In this document: positions 1 through 9,054 of the stretch, piece after piece
How the letters are laid out: every line of letters begins with the position of its first letter
How positions within the stretch are numbered: position 1 is the stretch's first letter
Assembly (NCBI GenBank): GCA_023423415.1
Contig: JAFAFP010000246.1
Span: 1 to 64,000 of the forward strand
Length of the DNA stretch: 64,000 bases
From: Pseudomonadota bacterium
GTDB lineage: Bacteria; Pseudomonadota; Alphaproteobacteria; Rhizobiales; Xanthobacteraceae
Direction of reading: 5' to 3'
Position numbers and translations under genes: made by a program
Notes under the pieces: model-generated
Database searches by the model: none
What the model saw: the letters and a program-made list of their open reading frames with translations, nothing else
Told to the model about the DNA's origin: nothing

Positions 1-40
1 TGCTTCCTACGACTGCGAGACGGGGGTCATAGCCGGAAGC

Positions 41-1204
41 TCATGGCACGGGCAATAGCGCGGCCTGACGACCCACCAGCCGATCGTAAAGCTCCACAAT
101 CTCTTGGCCGATCCGATCGCTGGAGAACTCATTCTCGACGATGTCGCGTCCCGCCGCTCCCAGCCTGCACCGCAAGGCCGGATCCCGCGCGAGAACAGTC
201 AGGGCGCCTGCCAGAGGTCCCGGATCGTCCACCGGCACAAGCAAGGCGTTGACATTGTGGCGCGCGATCTCCCGGCAACCCGGAACATCCGTTGCAACGA
301 TGGGCCTACCATAGGCGGCCGCCTCAAGGAGGCTCTTCGGCAGTCCCTCCCGGCGGGATGGTAATACCGCAACATGAGACCTCCCCCAGACCCCCCTGAT
401 GTCCTTCACGTGGCCGAGGATTTCCACCTGGGGCAAGCGCTTCCATCGCTCGACTTCCGACGCAGGGATTGAAGCCGGATTGGCGGGATCGCCGTCGCCC
501 GCAATGAGCAGACGGATGTTCGCCCCATGACTGACGGCCAGTTGGTGGGCCGCGATGAGCGTTTGCACCCCCTTGTCGGCGAGCAAGCGGCCGACGAAGG
601 CGACCGTCACTTCGCCCTCGGGCTCTGAGAGCGGCGCAAGTGCGTGTATGTCCACCCCCGACCCTGGAATCAGGACCGTTCTGTCGTCCGGCACACCCAG
701 GGCGTGCATGTCGCCGCGATCGTCAGGATTCTGGACCAGGATTGCGGTCTGTGGATTGCGAAACAGCAGACGCAACGACGTCGCAAGCATCACTCGCAGC
801 AGGCGCGCCTTTGCACTGCGCGAGGTGAACGCAAATCCGAGGCCAGCCAAGGCATTGATGCGAGGAAACGGCAGACCAACTGCCGCGAGCGATCCGACGA
901 TCGACGGCTGAAGCGCGACATGATGGACGATATCGGGGTTGATTTTCCGGTACAGCGCCCGAATCTGACGAGCGGTTTTCAGCAAGGCGAACGGATTCAG
1001 GCTGCCACGCCGCCAGGTCACCGGATGCAACGTGAAGCCGTGGCTCTTGATCGCCTCGCCATGCCCGTTCAGATGCGTGATGACATGAACGTCGTAACCG
1101 GCCTGCTGCGCCCGACAGGCCATCGGAAGGCGATGGGAGAGGAAATACCAGTCCTCCGTCACCAAATAGAGGAGCAGCGGCCGGCTGGATCGCATGGATG
1201 ACAC
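41..1204 (-). CDS. GT4-family glycosyltransferase
   Basis: A 387-residue retaining GT-B glycosyltransferase that probably adds one sugar to a lipid-linked surface oligosaccharide at the inner face of the cytoplasmic membrane. The N-terminal half opens with a beta-strand/loop (YLVTEDWYFLSHR) typical of the acceptor domain. The C-terminal half has the GT4 donor signature: VAFVGRLLADKG near 200, then PSRREGLPKSLLEAAAYGRPIVATD near 283-307, with the E-x7-E-like pattern around the nucleotide-sugar site. Length is normal for the family. It lies 27 bases downstream of the asnB-like gene on the same strand, so co-transcription is likely. Donor and acceptor cannot be read from sequence. Confidence 0.9.
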   Translation of the reverse strand: MSSMRSSRPLLLYLVTEDWYFLSHRLPMACRAQQAGYDVHVITHLNGHGEAIKSHGFTLHPVTWRRGSLNPFALLKTARQIRALYRKINPDIVHHVALQPSIVGSLAAVGLPFPRINALAGLGFAFTSRSAKARLLRVMLATSLRLLFRNPQTAILVQNPDDRGDMHALGVPDDRTVLIPGSGVDIHALAPLSEPEGEVTVAFVGRLLADKGVQTLIAAHQLAVSHGANIRLLIAGDGDPANPASIPASEVERWKRLPQVEILGHVKDIRGVWGRSHVAVLPSRREGLPKSLLEAAAYGRPIVATDVPGCREIARHNVNALLVPVDDPGPLAGALTVLARDPALRCRLGAAGRDIVENEFSSDRIGQEIVELYDRLVGRQAALLPVP

Positions 1205-1231
1205 TCGTGAGGTGGAGACCAGGCGAGCCCC

Positions 1232-3124
1232 CTAGTGCTTTAGCTGATTTGCGATCACGCGCTGGCGATCCATCCACTGCTTCAAGGCGACGAGCGTCCA
1301 GATGCGTTCTGCCGTATCGCGGCGGTTCGCAGCCAGTTCGTCGCGCCAGCGCGTCGGGATATCCACCGCTTCCAGCCCCATATCCGACAGCGCACGTTTC
1401 GATGTCGCATCCTCGGCGAGATCCCGGAGCGGACCCATCAGCCAGTTGGCAACAGGCAACTCAAACCCCTTCTTTGGCCGCTTGAGCACCTCGGCCGGCA
1501 AGCGATCGGCAAAGGCGTCGCGAAGAACAGCTTTGCCACGGCCTCGTGCAACCTTCGCCTCCGGCGGGAGCGCCAGAGCCGCTTCGACGACCCTGTGATC
1601 CAGCAGCGGCGAACGAACCTCCAGCGCGTTCGCCATGCCCATGCGATCCACTTTAACCAGCATATCTCCAGGAAGCACGATGGCGAGATCGGCGTAAAGC
1701 GTGCGATCGATGGCGTGAGCCGCGCCCGAATCCTGGTGCGCTTCCGTAACCATCGCCGTGACGTCGAAGCCCCTGTTGCCGGTCAGCGCATCGACTTCGG
1801 TTGCATTCAGTGCGCGAATCCAGGCGGCCTGACGCTCAGCAGGCGGAAGCGATGCTGCAGACACGAAGCGGCGGGCACGGCGAAAGCGTTCCAGCAACCA
1901 GCTATCCTTGCTTTCCGGAAGCGCACGCAGGAGCGGCTCGATCACACCGCGCCGGAGAAGCGCCGGGACATAGGAATATGCATTCGCCGCATACTCACCC
2001 TGATGACGCCGGTAGCCGCCGAACACCTCGTCGCCGCCGTCACCTGACAGCGCCACAGTCGCATACTGCTTGACGGCCCTGGCTACAGCGAATGACGGCA
2101 CCGCCGAACTATCGCCGAACGGCTCGTCCAACGCGTCGAACACCGCATCCAGCGACGCCACCGCAGCTTCGCCGTCCAGCGCGACTTCAAGATGCTCATT
2201 GCCCAGGTGACGAGCGGTTGCGCGCGCTTGCGGGCGTTCCTCGTAATAGTCGGACTGTGAATTGAACCCGACCGTATAGGTCTTCACGTCCCTGCCCGCG
2301 GCCGCCACGACGACGGCAGAATCGATGCCGCCCGACAGAAACGCGGCCAGCGGCACATCTGCGACCAGGCGCTCGCGCGTCGCCTTCTCGACCAGATCGC
2401 GAATGTACGGCGCGCGCTCGGCGGGAGCGAGGGCCGCAGCAACCGGATCCGGCTTAGGATGATACCAGCGTTCGACCTTGACCCCGTTGGCATCGACGCA
2501 AACCAGATGGCCTGGCGCGACTTTCGAGCAGCCATCAAGGATCGAGAGCGGCTCCGGCACATATTTCAGCGCCAGATACGCCGCGAGCGATTGCTGGCTA
2601 ACCGTACCGGCCTCACCGTGCATGAGTTGGAGCGCACGCAGATCGGATGCGAAGCATGCGCCCTCTTCCGTCTGCCGCCATACCAGAGGCTTCTTGCCGA
2701 AACGGTCACGCACCAACCAGAGACGACCCGCCTCCGCATCCCATAACGCGAAGGCGAACATGCCGTTCAGTCGTGGCATTAGCGACGGCCCGAATTCCTG
2801 CCAACCCGCAAGCAGAACTTCCGTGTCACAATCACTCGCGAACCGCTGCCCACGCGTCTCGAGTTCCGCTCGCAATTCGCGGTAATTATAGATCATGCCG
2901 TTATAGGCAATCGCCAGCGCGCCGCGGGTCATCGGCTGCCGCCCACTGTCCGATAGATCGACGATCGCGAGCCGCCGATGCCCGAGCAAGCATCGACCAT
3001 CGTGCCACCGCCCTTCGGCGTCAGGCCCTCGCAGGGACAATCGCGCCAAAGCAGCATCGAGCCGGCGATACGCCAGCTCTGTGTCAAAACCGCCGAAGCT
3101 GATCGATCCTACAATGCCGCACAT
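1232..3124 (-). CDS. asnB: Asparagine synthetase (glutamine-hydrolysing) family protein
   Basis: A 630-residue class-II amidotransferase. The N-terminal glutaminase domain starts with MCGIVGS, so Cys2 becomes the nucleophile once Met1 is removed. RGPD (32-35) and the AYNGMIYNY segment near 73-81 follow. The synthetase domain carries the ATP pyrophosphatase loop SGGIDS at 264-269 and SGDGGDEVFGGYRRH further on. Both halves look intact and the length fits AsnB. In surface-polysaccharide loci such paralogues often amidate uronic acids or other carboxylates rather than making asparagine. The setting between a glycosyltransferase and a sulfotransferase-like gene favours that role, but this is inference. 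Confidence 0.9.
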   Translation of the reverse strand: MCGIVGSISFGGFDTELAYRRLDAALARLSLRGPDAEGRWHDGRCLLGHRRLAIVDLSDSGRQPMTRGALAIAYNGMIYNYRELRAELETRGQRFASDCDTEVLLAGWQEFGPSLMPRLNGMFAFALWDAEAGRLWLVRDRFGKKPLVWRQTEEGACFASDLRALQLMHGEAGTVSQQSLAAYLALKYVPEPLSILDGCSKVAPGHLVCVDANGVKVERWYHPKPDPVAAALAPAERAPYIRDLVEKATRERLVADVPLAAFLSGGIDSAVVVAAAGRDVKTYTVGFNSQSDYYEERPQARATARHLGNEHLEVALDGEAAVASLDAVFDALDEPFGDSSAVPSFAVARAVKQYATVALSGDGGDEVFGGYRRHQGEYAANAYSYVPALLRRGVIEPLLRALPESKDSWLLERFRRARRFVSAASLPPAERQAAWIRALNATEVDALTGNRGFDVTAMVTEAHQDSGAAHAIDRTLYADLAIVLPGDMLVKVDRMGMANALEVRSPLLDHRVVEAALALPPEAKVARGRGKAVLRDAFADRLPAEVLKRPKKGFELPVANWLMGPLRDLAEDATSKRALSDMGLEAVDIPTRWRDELAANRRDTAERIWTLVALKQWMDRQRVIANQLKH

Positions 3125-3341
3125 CTGGCGATCGTCTCATGAACCGCAAACAAGGTCGAAATCAAAACGCGAGTCTCGCCGCCACTGCACTCGCATCAAG
3201 CATTCCAGTCATCACATCGCCAGTTGATCCGCATGGCACTGCGGGATCCTCGGATCAGATTAATGGCGCGGCGGAGCTCTGTGGCATATCGAAACACGCC
3301 CTTACTATCGTCCGACGAAATATTCGCGATCGCGCCATCGA
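3125..3341. other. Intergenic region upstream of asnB
   Basis: A 217-base gap between the asnB start and the end of the sulfotransferase-like gene, both on the minus strand. It should hold the asnB promoter, but no convincing -35/-10 pair or terminator was recognised. A 70-codon plus-strand frame here has no recognisable protein features. Confidence 0.4.
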
Positions 3342-4244
3342 TCAAAAATAGCGGTACTCGCGCATCGCCTGCTTATCCAGGGAAAACTCATCCGCCAACC
3401 GTCCATTCCCGTCTTGGAAGCTATTGAAAATGGCGGCCTTCTCCTCATCCGTAGCCCCAGGCAAGCGGATTGGGGAGGATGCCGGACCTCCCACTTTCAG
3501 CTTCTCTGCAATCCTGGCCAGCCGCTTTCTGAATTTGGATTGAGGTTTGCGAACGACGACCACACCCTCCTCTTTCGGGGTTTTGTTCAAATGCTCCTGG
3601 CCAAGGAGCGGCTCGACTGCGACGGGATCAACGCCCATGGCAGAACCGAGCTGCGCACCAAATCGCGTCTTGTTCTGAACGAAATCCTCAAACAAGACGA
3701 TATGGACATTGTCCTTCCCCAAGGCCTGCGCATAAGCCTTCGCAACCCTATAAAAGTCGAAGATCTTCGATTCACCCGCCCAATTGCTGCTCGTTTGATG
3801 CGCGAGAAAGTCGCTGAACACCTTCTGCTCGAACCTTCGATAGTTCTGAAAGTAGTAGGAGGGAATAAGGTCCTGCTGACGCCTGATGACGATCAGGACT
3901 TCAATCTTGTCAGCGTGAGGCGCAAAGTATTTTTGCAGAACAGCGGGCGCGGCGATGGAATCTGTGCGGCGCTCGTTCATCATGAAGAGCCCCTCCGACA
4001 ACACGTTCGGGATATTCGCAGATAGCTGTCCAATGGAATTGGCGTCGAAAGACCCATGCGAGAGAATATGGTCGAACCAGGTCTTGTACTCGCCCTTGCC
4101 TTGCTTTTGCCCGTAGAAATCGCTCTCGAAAGCACGGCCCAAAAAATTGATCAGTCCAACTTCGTGCAGCCCCAAAAAAAGCCCATTTTGCAGACTCGTG
4201 CTCGCCGACTTGGGATAACCTACATGCAACAACAGCTTTTTCAT
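3342..4244 (-). CDS. Sulfotransferase-like P-loop protein
   Basis: A 300-residue protein beginning MKKLLLHVGYPKSASTSLQ. This is the 5'-phosphosulfate loop (GYPKSASTS, residues 9-17) of PAPS-dependent sulfotransferases. A later segment VLIVIRRQQDLIPSYYFQNYR matches the region that binds the 3'-phosphate (Arg and Ser). The rest is divergent and no specific acceptor family was recognised. It would sulfate a surface glycan in the cytoplasm. It diverges from the plus-strand block starting at 4494. A second, unrelated-looking sulfotransferase lies at 16376-17209. An alternative is a PAPS-fold protein with another role. Base composition is poorer in GC than in most of the window. Confidence 0.7.
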   Translation of the reverse strand: MKKLLLHVGYPKSASTSLQNGLFLGLHEVGLINFLGRAFESDFYGQKQGKGEYKTWFDHILSHGSFDANSIGQLSANIPNVLSEGLFMMNERRTDSIAAPAVLQKYFAPHADKIEVLIVIRRQQDLIPSYYFQNYRRFEQKVFSDFLAHQTSSNWAGESKIFDFYRVAKAYAQALGKDNVHIVLFEDFVQNKTRFGAQLGSAMGVDPVAVEPLLGQEHLNKTPKEEGVVVVRKPQSKFRKRLARIAEKLKVGGPASSPIRLPGATDEEKAAIFNSFQDGNGRLADEFSLDKQAMREYRYF

Positions 4245-4493
4245 CGATCTCTCTTTGGGGCGGGTCTAAGGGCCATGTCTGCCTGAGGCGCTCCCTCGCG
4301 GTCAAGTTGTCCTCATGGGACCGTATCGAACGACCACTTTTCGACTGTTGGCTTGTTGGGACTATCTTGCCCCGCTATTGCGCGATCATCGCGCGAGATC
4401 GTAAGCCCCTCCATTGCCAGAAAAAAAACCGGACTTTATAGACCAGCCATAGCGGTTGCTGTCGACATCAAGCCCACCAAGCCGAGCCAACAA
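4245..4493. other. Divergent intergenic region
   Basis: 249 bases separate the sulfotransferase-like gene (minus) from the GT-B-like gene (plus), so promoters for both directions should lie here. No clear promoter boxes, operators or terminators were recognised. An in-frame TTG at 4353 would extend the plus-strand gene by 47 codons. That extension has no counterpart in the paralogue at 18151-19527, so the region is treated as non-coding. Confidence 0.4.
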
Positions 4494-5861
4494 ATGGAAC
4501 CCCTCAGGGCGGCTCTCGCCTTTGTCTGCCGCCATTCGTACCTTAGATCCCCTTGGATCGTGGCCTTGCTCTTGCGGGGGACCTTGCGCGAGGTTCCACA
4601 GAATCGACCTGGCGTGTCCGGGCCCCGCAAGCGGGTCCTCATCCTGCCGCGCCCAGGCCTGACCGAGGACGCCCTCGCGGCGTTCGGGACTGCCGACAGA
4701 TTTACGCTGCTCGCTTTCCCCGGCGGCATCATGAAGGCCATTGCGCTCGGCTTTTTGCCGGAGACGATTGATGACAACAATTACGCCAATCTGTCGGAAG
4801 CAGAAGAAGCGGCAAAACGCAGATACCGCACGTTCCTGATCAAGACATTTCGCCACCTGCAGAAACTCTGCCGGATCGACATGATCATCAGCGGCAACTT
4901 CGCGTATTTTGCCGAACGCGAACTGCATGGCGCATCCGAACAACTTGGAATTCCCTTCATCATTCTGCACAAGGAAAATCTCAAGAGCCCCGCACGGCTT
5001 TCGTTCTACGAAGATCACTACCGTCGCCGGCGCGGCCCTTTCAGCGGACGGCACATCATTGTGTATAATGCACTTGAACGTGAATTGCAGATCGCGGCCG
5101 GTGTTTTGTCTCCAGACAGGATCACTGTTTGCGGCATGCCGCGTCTCGATCGCGTTCATGCGTGGCGTCGGCGCGAAGCTCAAAGAACACTGCCGAACAA
5201 TCCGCTTGTGCTATTTTTTACTTTCGGCGCCAAAACAGGTTTGCCCGTATTGCGGAGAAAGTTCGGAGACGGCACCAATGTCGAATCACTGCCCAGCTTC
5301 GACAATCTCAGTTGGGAGAAGACTGCAGAACTGACAATGGAAGCGATCATACGCTTTGCGAGAGAAAATCCGCACGTGACCATCATTGTCAAATCAAAGC
5401 GTGCCGCCGGACATCTGACGAGCTTTCGGGAAATCGCAAATGGGGACGTGCCGCCAAACGTAACCTTTGCCGACGGTGGCGACCCTCTCGATCTCCTGAA
5501 GAACGCCTGGGTCGTTGTCGGGATGAACTCCACGGCTCTACTGGAGGCAATAGCTATGGGAAAACCTGTGCTGTCGCCCAATTTCGCAGAAGCTGCCGAT
5601 CCGAAAATGGCGCCCTGGGTTGCGGACTTTGGAAAATCAGTCGAACAAAGCAAAACTCCGGACGAACTCGTGGCGCGGTTGTCCGAACTTACCTGCGGCC
5701 CGGCTCCGGTCGTCAGGGCCGAGCTCGAATTGCATGCCCGCGAGTGTCTCGATCTGTGGGCTGGCAACCCTGACGGTAAGGCGTGCGAACGAGTCGTTGC
5801 CGCAATCGAAAGAGAGACATCAACAAAAGACGCGGCTCTCGCACCGCAATCGGTAGCATGA
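4494..5861 (+). CDS. GT-B-like surface polysaccharide protein, copy A
   Basis: A 455-residue protein clearly paralogous to 18151-19527. Shared blocks in the same order are DDNNYA (93-98), HKENLK (159-164), RRGPF (179-183), GMPRLDR (214-220) and NSTALLEA followed by GKPV (345-358). The NSTALLEA/GKPV block resembles the C-terminal nucleotide-sugar region of GT-B capsule and CDP-polyol transferases. The family is not one I can name, and the reaction is unknown. ATG 4494 was chosen because it gives the paralogue's length (455 against 458) and starts where similarity begins. The stop overlaps the next gene by ATGA, implying translational coupling to the ABC exporter. Confidence 0.75.
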   Translation: MEPLRAALAFVCRHSYLRSPWIVALLLRGTLREVPQNRPGVSGPRKRVLILPRPGLTEDALAAFGTADRFTLLAFPGGIMKAIALGFLPETIDDNNYANLSEAEEAAKRRYRTFLIKTFRHLQKLCRIDMIISGNFAYFAERELHGASEQLGIPFIILHKENLKSPARLSFYEDHYRRRRGPFSGRHIIVYNALERELQIAAGVLSPDRITVCGMPRLDRVHAWRRREAQRTLPNNPLVLFFTFGAKTGLPVLRRKFGDGTNVESLPSFDNLSWEKTAELTMEAIIRFARENPHVTIIVKSKRAAGHLTSFREIANGDVPPNVTFADGGDPLDLLKNAWVVVGMNSTALLEAIAMGKPVLSPNFAEAADPKMAPWVADFGKSVEQSKTPDELVARLSELTCGPAPVVRAELELHARECLDLWAGNPDGKACERVVAAIERETSTKDAALAPQSVA

Positions 5862-7678
5862 AGAAACATAAGCACAAGAATTTGATCGCCGATTCCGAGA
5901 AGGCGTTTTCAACCAGTCCCGCTCGGGAATACCCGATCAGGCAAATTCTTCCACCAATGCTGAAAGGGCATTGGCGCCAACTCGTCGTGCTCTTTGTTCT
6001 GTTCCTTTTCACCGCGATTGTCGAAGGAATCGGCTTCTCTCTCGTGGTGCCCCTGCTACAGAATTTGTTGTCGTCGACTTCGGATGCGACCTCCACAAAC
6101 GCAATTCAGCAAGCCCTCTCGCAAGTCACCTCGCTGATACCGCAAGAGTGGCGGCTCCCCGGCTTGCTCGGATTACTCGCCATTGTGTTCCTTGTAAAAA
6201 GCATTGGCCTCACGGTTTCATCGGGAATGACCCGGTGGTTCGTGAATACATTGCGGATGGACTGGATCGCGCGGAGCTTCTTGGCATACGTCAAGGGACC
6301 ATACGCGATTGTCGCCGCCCGCCCTCATGGCGAGGTCATTCAGACAATAATTGGCGAGACAGATCAGGCTGCACGAGGGATCCTCTTGCTGGTTGAGTTC
6401 TCTGCCCGACTCATTCAGGTCTGCGTACTCCTCATCCTGCTGCTGTTGACGAGTTGGCAGACGACCATCTTCGTCATGCTTTTGGGAGCATTGGTATCGG
6501 GACTGACCTGGAGCAGCACGCACCGTTTTTCACTGGAAGCCGGCCGAACGAGACAGGTCGTGCGTCGAGATACAACTGACGTTGTCAGCGAGACGATTAC
6601 AGGTCTGCGCACGACCAAATTGCTGGATCTGGCCGACCGGCGCGTCAAGCGCCTCCGCAAAATGCTTCAGCGCTACCGCTCGGTCGACACCAAATTCGAG
6701 GTCACCAGCGGCCTGCCGAGCAATATGGTGGACCTAATCGCCGTAATCGTTGGCGCCGCCGTCATTCTTTTTATGACGACAGCACTGAATATGAAGATCG
6801 AAGACGTTCTGCCGACCACGACACTCTTCGGCTTGGTGTTCTTGCGTCTTGCCGCGGGTTCCACCTATCTTTTTTCAAAGCGATTGCAGATCGCGAGCTC
6901 TGCAGCTCCGTTGCGGGCTGTGTATGAGGCGATGGAACTGGCTCCGGAGCAACTGCCAGGCTCAGCGCCATTCCCCGGGTTCAGCGGCGACATTGTGCTG
7001 GAAGATATAACGCTGCAACCAGAAGGGCGCCCGACGATCTTCGATCGACTCAATATGCGCATTCCCGCCATCGGCTTGACCGCGATCATTGGCCCGTCGG
7101 GCAGCGGCAAGACCACATTGGTCGATCTTATCGTTCGGCTTCGAACGCCAGATGCAGGGCGCGTCCTAATTGGCGGAAGGAACGTAAACGAATTTGATGT
7201 GCGGTCTCTGCGCAGACGCGTTGGCTATTTGGCGCAAGAGCCACAGCTTTTTGATGGTACGGTTGCAGAGAATTTGATGATTGGCCGGTCGGACGCTACC
7301 GAAGCGGAGATGCTCGAAGCAGCGCGCATGGCCCACGTGGACGAGTTTGTCTCAACGATGGAGCTCGGTTACGCTACGGAATTGGGGCGAGCCGGACACC
7401 TTCTGTCCGGCGGACAGCGGCAACGACTCGCGCTGGCGCGTGAATTGCTACGCAATCCGGAGCTCTATATCTTTGACGAACCGACCAGTGCGCTCGATCA
7501 ACAAAGCGAAACGATCATCAACGATTTGATAAATCAGCTTTCACGCACTCATCCGGTCGTTGTTATTTCCCATCGGCCCGATATCGTCCTTGGCGCTTCA
7601 GTCATCTATCGGATCGAGAAAGCCAAAGCCGTGGAACTGAACGCTCTTGAGTTAACTCACACGCAAACGCGCCGCTAG
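5858..7678 (+). CDS. ABC exporter, fused permease-ATPase (PglK/MsbA-like)
   Basis: A 606-residue half-transporter that should dimerise in the cytoplasmic membrane and flip a lipid-linked saccharide or export a glycolipid. The N-terminal third to half carries several hydrophobic helices (for example LVVLFVLFLFTAIVEGIGFSL). The ATPase domain has Walker A GPSGSGKTT, Q-loop LAQEPQLFDG, signature LSGGQRQRLALAR, Walker B LYIFDEPTSALD and switch His in VVVISHRPD. Start ATG 5858 overlaps the previous stop (ATGA), which supports it over the upstream in-frame codon at 5783. The neighbourhood of glycosyltransferases suggests an oligosaccharide substrate. Base composition is unusually AT-rich: 7501-7560 has 26 G/C of 60. 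Confidence 0.88.
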   Translation: MKKHKHKNLIADSEKAFSTSPAREYPIRQILPPMLKGHWRQLVVLFVLFLFTAIVEGIGFSLVVPLLQNLLSSTSDATSTNAIQQALSQVTSLIPQEWRLPGLLGLLAIVFLVKSIGLTVSSGMTRWFVNTLRMDWIARSFLAYVKGPYAIVAARPHGEVIQTIIGETDQAARGILLLVEFSARLIQVCVLLILLLLTSWQTTIFVMLLGALVSGLTWSSTHRFSLEAGRTRQVVRRDTTDVVSETITGLRTTKLLDLADRRVKRLRKMLQRYRSVDTKFEVTSGLPSNMVDLIAVIVGAAVILFMTTALNMKIEDVLPTTTLFGLVFLRLAAGSTYLFSKRLQIASSAAPLRAVYEAMELAPEQLPGSAPFPGFSGDIVLEDITLQPEGRPTIFDRLNMRIPAIGLTAIIGPSGSGKTTLVDLIVRLRTPDAGRVLIGGRNVNEFDVRSLRRRVGYLAQEPQLFDGTVAENLMIGRSDATEAEMLEAARMAHVDEFVSTMELGYATELGRAGHLLSGGQRQRLALARELLRNPELYIFDEPTSALDQQSETIINDLINQLSRTHPVVVISHRPDIVLGASVIYRIEKAKAVELNALELTHTQTRR

Positions 7679-7717
7679 CCACGCGAAGCGCTCTGGATAT
7701 TTTTCATCTCCGCTGCC

Positions 7718-8839
7718 ATGAAAATTCTCCATATCATCACAGATCTGGATATTGGTGGAGCCGAGATGGCGCTGACTCGCCTTGTTTCAGCAGCGCCTTC
7801 GCACATTAGGCATCACGTCGTTTCGTTGAAAAGCAATGGTCGCCTTGAACAAGAAATCCGCGCAAACGGCGTCCAGATCACAACACTGGACGTGAAAGGC
7901 GCCCGCAATTTTGGGAGCGCGATCACCGGTTTGAGACGCGTGCTCAAAACCCAGCGCCCCGATGTGATTGTCACGTGGCTTTATCACGCCGACCTTCTCG
8001 GATCTCTCGCAAACCTCCTTACAACACGCACGCCACTGATCTGGAATGTGCGCTGCGCGGACATGGATCTTTCCAAATACAGCGCAATGACCCGAACGCT
8101 TCCACGCTTATTGGCCCGACTTTCGGGCCTCCCGTCCGTCATCATCACAAATTCAAACGCGGGACGCAGGGCGCATGAAGCGTATGGATATCGCGCTCGC
8201 GGCTGGCAGATTATTCCCAACGGTTTCGATATCTCGACATTTCGTCCCGATGATCAGACGCGACTGAGAATGCGCAAGGCGTTGAAGATCGACGCAACAA
8301 CACCGCTCATCGGTTTGATCGCGCGGGTCGATCCGATGAAGGATCACGAGACATTCCTGTTGGCCGCTGCAAAGGTCGCCAGTTTTCTCCCATCTGCCCA
8401 ATTTTTATTAGCGGGACGCGGCACTGATAATCTCGATTTTAGTAAAACCATTGCAGCCAGGGGATTACCGACGGATCGGTTCCTGCTGTTGGGAGAGCGG
8501 CTCGACGTCCCGGAGATTTTGACCACCCTGGACTTGGCCGTATCCTCGTCGCGAACGGAGGGCTTCTCAAATAGCATCGCTGAAGCCATGGCGACCGGCG
8601 TCCCCTGCGTCGTCACGGATGTAGGGGATTCTGCGGCGATCGTTGGCGATACAGGCCGTGTCGTGCCGAAGGAATCTCCGGACGATCTAGCCCGGGCAAT
8701 GATTGAAATACTGACATTGCCAGAAGATGAGCGCGCGCGCTTGAGCACTGCTGCGAGAGAGCGAATCTCCCGAAACTTCGCGCTCGAAGCCACCAACCAG
8801 CAATACGCCGACGTCTTTGCGAAGGTGATCAACGGCTAG
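7718..8839 (+). CDS. GT4-family glycosyltransferase
   Basis: A 373-residue retaining GT-B glycosyltransferase. The start MKILHIITDLDIGGAEMALTRL is the classic GT4 opening, with the glycine-rich acceptor loop GGAE. Further on are GLIARVDPMKDHETFLLAA (donor domain entry), DVPEILTTLDLAVSSSRTEGFSNSIAEAMATGVPCVVTDVGD (EGFSNSIAEAMA as the E-x7-E donor motif) and GRVVP. It follows the ABC exporter by 39 bases on the same strand and is probably the last gene of that transcription unit. It likely adds a sugar to an O-antigen or capsule intermediate in the cytoplasm. Sugar specificity is not visible. Confidence 0.9.
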   Translation: MKILHIITDLDIGGAEMALTRLVSAAPSHIRHHVVSLKSNGRLEQEIRANGVQITTLDVKGARNFGSAITGLRRVLKTQRPDVIVTWLYHADLLGSLANLLTTRTPLIWNVRCADMDLSKYSAMTRTLPRLLARLSGLPSVIITNSNAGRRAHEAYGYRARGWQIIPNGFDISTFRPDDQTRLRMRKALKIDATTPLIGLIARVDPMKDHETFLLAAAKVASFLPSAQFLLAGRGTDNLDFSKTIAARGLPTDRFLLLGERLDVPEILTTLDLAVSSSRTEGFSNSIAEAMATGVPCVVTDVGDSAAIVGDTGRVVPKESPDDLARAMIEILTLPEDERARLSTAARERISRNFALEATNQQYADVFAKVING

Positions 8840-9054
8840 GTGGGCCGCAGCCGCCATAATGTCGGAAATGCGGCTCTGCCATAAGATTGCAGGCTTGTGG
8901 AACGAGCCGATTGAAACTAGAAGGTCTAGGTCCGGCCGAAGGTCAAAATGCGCGGTGACGGGGTTTGGCGTCGATTGCCGGAACAATACGCAAGATCAGC
9001 GCATCTCGCGATGCCCAACGACTTCGCCTTGAACAGCAAACCTCTATCGTTCCA
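8840..9054. other. Gap before the nonulosonate operon
   Basis: 215 bases between the GT4 gene and the chosen neuB start. The reading frame of neuB is open through part of it (from TTG 8965), but those 30 codons show no NeuB similarity. The region probably holds the promoter of the downstream ten-gene unit. No strong -35/-10 pair was found. Confidence 0.35.

Noticed and set aside
4353..4493. N-terminal extension of the GT-B-like gene from TTG 4353
   Set aside because: The 47 extra residues are not matched in the paralogue at 18151-19527, and ATG 4494 gives nearly equal lengths.
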